NCBI GenBank assembly: GCA_023409265.1
Contig: JAEYHZ010000004.1
Location: 372,001-436,000 of the forward strand
Length of the DNA: 64,000 nucleotides
Direction of reading: 5' to 3'
From: Bacillota bacterium
Lineage (GTDB): Bacteria; Bacillota; Clostridia; Acetivibrionales; DSM-1351
The notes under the pieces were generated by a model, which saw nothing but the letters and a program-made list of their open reading frames with translations, searched no databases and was not told where the DNA came from. Shown one piece after another: positions 61,850 to 64,000 of this stretch. The position numbers and the translations under genes were made by a program. The first letter of the stretch is position 1. Each line of letters starts with the position of its first letter.

Positions 61850-61994
61850 ATTTGCCGTATGTATATATATTCCATATGTTAACTCACTTGATGTAAAAGA
61901 TACCGAGAGTCTGATGGTGCTTGTAGGGGATAAATCCGAAGCGACAGTTTCAGATTTAATGGAATTCCTGAACAGTTCTGGCATTACTATATAG
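61850..61994 (+). pseudogene. Orphan C-terminal coding remnant, plus strand
   Basis: From a TAG near 61832 the plus strand is open to a TAG at 61992-61994. The peptide end SLMVLVGDKSEATVSDLMEF, followed by LNSSGITI, has normal codon use and no start codon with a ribosome site. It reads like the C-terminus of a lost gene. I cannot name the family. The gap 61775-62171 holds this, the tandem repeat and the palindrome. Confidence 0.35.
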
Positions 61995-62045
61995 CTAATC
62001 CGGCAATACTATATAACTAATTTGGCATTACTATATTGCTAATCT
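61980..62045. repeat. 22-bp tandem repeat, three units
   Basis: GGCATTACTATATAGCTAATCC at 61980-62001 (22 bases; shown here as ends GGCATTAC and CTAATCC) is followed by two diverged 22-base units at 62002-62023 and 62024-62045. Confidence 0.75.
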
Positions 62046-62079
62046 GACTACAAATATATATAGTGAAAGAGCCATAATT

Positions 62080-62133
62080 TGAGGTGACCCCTAAAAGTTA
62101 GACCTAAAGATCTAACTTTTAGGGGTCACCTCA
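62080..62133. repeat. 54-bp palindrome with IS3-type ends
   Basis: TGAGGTGACCCC...GTTAGA (62080-62102) is inverted perfectly at 62111-62133 around an 8-base loop; GTGACCCCTAAAAGTTAGAC resembles IS3/IS150-group terminal repeats. Outer arms (TATAGTGAAA, 62060 and 62150) extend it to about 100 bp. It also lies just past the VWA gene stop and may terminate it. Confidence 0.75.
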
Positions 62134-62171
62134 TGAGTTAAGGCTCCTTTTTCACTATAGCTTCAACATGT

Positions 62172-63383
62172 TCAGCTGCGTTTTTTTGACTTTAATGCTG
62201 CAGCCAGTTCGTTCAGATCCTTTCCCTTTAGAGCACCTTCAAGAAGCTCAGGCAGCAGGGCAGGTGTGCAGGCAAAGCATGGAATTCCTATTTGGCTTAA
62301 CCTTCGTGCCAGACCTTCGTCATATGCAGGTACACCGCTGTCTGACAAGGCCAGTAAGCAAAGAACCTTTACTCCTGAACCATGCAGCTCCTCCATTCTT
62401 CTTACCAGGGCTGCCTGATTTCCACCCTCATAAAGATCTGACAGCAATATGAAAAGAGTTTTGGAGGGATCAGTGATAAACTGCTGGCAGTATGCAACTG
62501 ATTTGTTAATGTCGGTACCGCCTCCCAACTGTATACCAAACAGCATATCCACGGGATCATTATTGTACTGCTCGCTCAAGTCTGCAATCTCGGTGTCAAA
62601 AGCTATGATTCTTGTGTTTAGCGCTGCCATACTTGCAAATATGGAGCCAATAATGGAACCGTAAATTATGGAATCAGCCATGGACCCACTTTGATCCATG
62701 TCCAGTATTACATTCCAGTTGTTTGTCTGCCTTGCTCTGTCGAAAAAGAAAAACCTCTCGGGAATAATTCGTTTATGCTGAACACTGTAATTTTTCAGGT
62801 TTCTGTTAATTGTGTATTTCCAATCGATACTTGATGCATTTGGTATGGGTGAATGTTTTCTCTTGTTTAATGCCCCGGAAACAGCCTTGCGGATATGGTT
62901 TTCCAGGCGTTGATTTATTTCATCCACTACAGCTTTAACCAGTTGTCTTGCAGTTTCTTTTGTCTTCTCGGGTATTTTCCCCTTCAGAGACATAAGAGTT
63001 GCCACCATCTCTATATCGGGCTTTATATTCTTTAATATTTCAGGTTCAAACAACAGCTGAGTCAGGCCTTTCCGGTCAATGGCATCAGTTTGTATTACAG
63101 ATACTACATCCTCAGGGAAAAATGTTCGTATGTCGGCCAACCATTTAGCCAACCTTGGCGAGGACGGGCCTGTGCCTGCAGAACGCTGACCGGATTTATT
63201 TCTGCCTGAGGAACTGGAATCGGCTCCCTCTGTCGACCTGTCGTATATTTCAGCAAGTGCTTCATCCATTATGAGCTCATCAGAATTCAGGGCCAAACCT
63301 TCTGTCGAATATGCTTCCAAAGACTCATCAGCTGCGCTTCCCAATATAAGTCTCCATCTTTTTAACTGCTCGTTATCCACCAT
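62172..63383 (-). CDS. VWA domain protein of a DUF5682/MoxR-type cluster
   Basis: A 403-residue protein. The N-terminal half is helical (residues 1-190, with an S/G-rich stretch around 55-75). The C-terminal half is a von Willebrand A domain: NVILDMDQSGSMADSIIYGS has the MIDAS DxSxS, followed by FDTEIADLSEQ and GIQLGGGTDINKS (MIDAS Thr) and LILLSDLYEGG-like FILLSDLYEGG. ATG 63383 lies 2 bases after the upstream stop, with GGAGAT before it. VWA proteins in such clusters work with MoxR-type AAA ATPases, probably encoded beyond the window. Function of the cluster is unknown. Confidence 0.85.
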   Translation of the reverse strand: MVDNEQLKRWRLILGSAADESLEAYSTEGLALNSDELIMDEALAEIYDRSTEGADSSSSGRNKSGQRSAGTGPSSPRLAKWLADIRTFFPEDVVSVIQTDAIDRKGLTQLLFEPEILKNIKPDIEMVATLMSLKGKIPEKTKETARQLVKAVVDEINQRLENHIRKAVSGALNKRKHSPIPNASSIDWKYTINRNLKNYSVQHKRIIPERFFFFDRARQTNNWNVILDMDQSGSMADSIIYGSIIGSIFASMAALNTRIIAFDTEIADLSEQYNNDPVDMLFGIQLGGGTDINKSVAYCQQFITDPSKTLFILLSDLYEGGNQAALVRRMEELHGSGVKVLCLLALSDSGVPAYDEGLARRLSQIGIPCFACTPALLPELLEGALKGKDLNELAAALKSKKRS

Positions 63384-63385
63384 AG

Positions 63386-64000
63386 TTAAATATCTCCAAA
63401 ATCAAAATTATCAAGTTCCTCAAGATTTTCCTGTTCCTCCCGGCTCATTTCCCTGCTCAAATAATCACTTGTTTCTTCTCTTCCGGTGCCCCAGATTTCA
63501 CCAAGGTTTTCGCATATGCTGCGCTTTTCGGCAGGACCGAAATCACCAAAGGCTCTTCTTAAAAAAACTAGAGCACGTTTGAACTGAGCATCCTCAAGAG
63601 AATTAACATAGCCGGCGAGCTGCTCCCATAAAGACATTCTGGCGAGCAGGGCATATCGGTTCCGCATTGAAAGCCCTTCGAACCAGCCGGCGCCAAGATC
63701 GGCATCCATTCCGGGTGACAGCCTTCTGGAAACCTCCTGTGATAATTTTTCACCATCAATGAGATTTCTTTCAAGTAATATTGAACAGGCATAACCGGAC
63801 AAAAGCGGATTTCTGTCGTCAGCATCTGACAGCTCCATAAGCTTGGACACCCACAGTTCTTCCTCTATCTGTGCAAAATGTTCCAATGCAATGGTATTCA
63901 TCCTGTTTATGGACTCAAATATTGCTTTTGAAGCATTATTATCACATCTGGCAGCTTCAGGCATAAGTAGAGTTCCCCTCAGGAAAAGCTGCTGAAGCAG
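63386..64000 (-). CDS. DUF5682-like protein, C-terminal part (5' truncated by window)
   Basis: The minus-strand frame is open to the right edge (LLQQLFLRGTLLMPEAARCD onward), so the Met at 63964 need not be the start. The visible 200 residues are alpha-helical: RMNTIALEHFAQIEEELWV, LSGYACSILLERNLIDGEKL, GAGWFEGLSMRNRYALLARM, and the acidic end LEELDNFDFGDI. The pattern matches the C-terminus of DUF5682 proteins, which sit upstream of VWA genes; this is from memory. It overlaps closely with the VWA gene and is co-transcribed. Function unknown. Confidence 0.6.
   Translation of the reverse strand: MLQQLFLRGTLLMPEAARCDNNASKAIFESINRMNTIALEHFAQIEEELWVSKLMELSDADDRNPLLSGYACSILLERNLIDGEKLSQEVSRRLSPGMDADLGAGWFEGLSMRNRYALLARMSLWEQLAGYVNSLEDAQFKRALVFLRRAFGDFGPAEKRSICENLGEIWGTGREETSDYLSREMSREEQENLEELDNFDFGDI

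Noticed and set aside
61784..61984. 66-residue minus-strand frame
   Set aside because: The plus strand over the same bases is more protein-like, and the minus frame lacks a ribosome site.

Overview
This is a low-GC window from what looks like an anaerobic, plant-polysaccharide-degrading Firmicute. The closest picture is a cellulolytic Clostridium of the Ruminiclostridium or cluster III type; this is inferred from gene content, not from a database match. The evidence is two GH43 enzymes, a GH106-like enzyme, a GH94 phosphorylase, a secreted CBM9/CE1 esterase, an FeFe-hydrogenase-like sensor, hybrid cluster protein, strong AGGAGG ribosome binding sites, many TTG/GTG starts, and three tRNAs with encoded CCA. 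No CRISPR array, rRNA, prophage or intact transposase was seen.

Layout. 1-5.5 kb: the end of a hemicellulose-utilisation operon (GH43 beta-xylosidase fragment, threitol-dehydrogenase-like MDR enzyme, GH106-like glycosidase). 5.8-8.3 kb: pcrA helicase. 8.6-8.9 kb: a 275-bp MITE whose inverted twin lies at 25.8-26.1 kb. 9-13.6 kb: minus-strand genes (DUF362, cupin, DUF1905-nitroreductase fusion, pgk, a hypothetical). 13.9-17.4 kb: a GH94 phosphorylase and its LacI regulator, each preceded by the same GGGAACGTTCCC palindrome. 17.6-20.5 kb: small housekeeping genes (SpoU methyltransferase, TfoX-C, GNAT, MmcQ/YjbR, VOC, cytidine deaminase). 20.5-25.6 kb: a six-gene minus-strand cluster centred on an FeFe-hydrogenase-like protein that keeps all H-cluster cysteines but has lost the proton-relay cysteine, with an anti-sigma-type ATPase, two DRTGG proteins, a PHP protein and a TGS-kinase. 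This is the best candidate here for a little-described system, probably hydrogen or redox sensing.

26.3-28.3 kb: prfC and tRNA-Gln/tRNA-Lys. 28.4-35.9 kb: a methyltransferase, a GH43 with divergent AraC regulator, a secreted CBM9/CE1 esterase and a LacI regulator. 36-40.5 kb: a Smr-less MutS2-like protein, a run of structured minus-strand RNA, a DUF4349 lipoprotein, tRNA-His and a zinc-ribbon protein. 40.5-46.9 kb: galM, a heterodimeric ABC exporter flanked by diverged repeats, and an AraC regulator. 46.9-52.6 kb: ZIP transporter, secreted CAP and YARHG proteins, mscL and hcp. 52.7-55.2 kb: an Fnr/Crp regulator divergent from hcp, with a palindrome placed about 41.5 bp upstream of the predicted hcp start site; then SPFH/zinc-ribbon and TM2 proteins. 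55.2-61.8 kb: DUF1848, NAGPA-type phosphodiester glycosidase, GT2-GtrA fusion, SGNH hydrolase and an AmmeMemoRadiSam pair. 62.2-64 kb: VWA protein plus the end of a DUF5682-like gene.

The carbohydrate genes work as separately regulated cassettes: extracellular or cytoplasmic debranching and hydrolysis (GH43, GH106-like, CE1), phosphorolysis (GH94), anomer balancing (galM) and local LacI/AraC control. The redox genes (sensor-hydrogenase cluster, hcp with its regulator, DUF1905-nitroreductase) fit an anaerobe that manages electron flow and nitrosative stress. Intergenic regions are rich in long hairpins, intrinsic terminators and small transposon-derived repeats.
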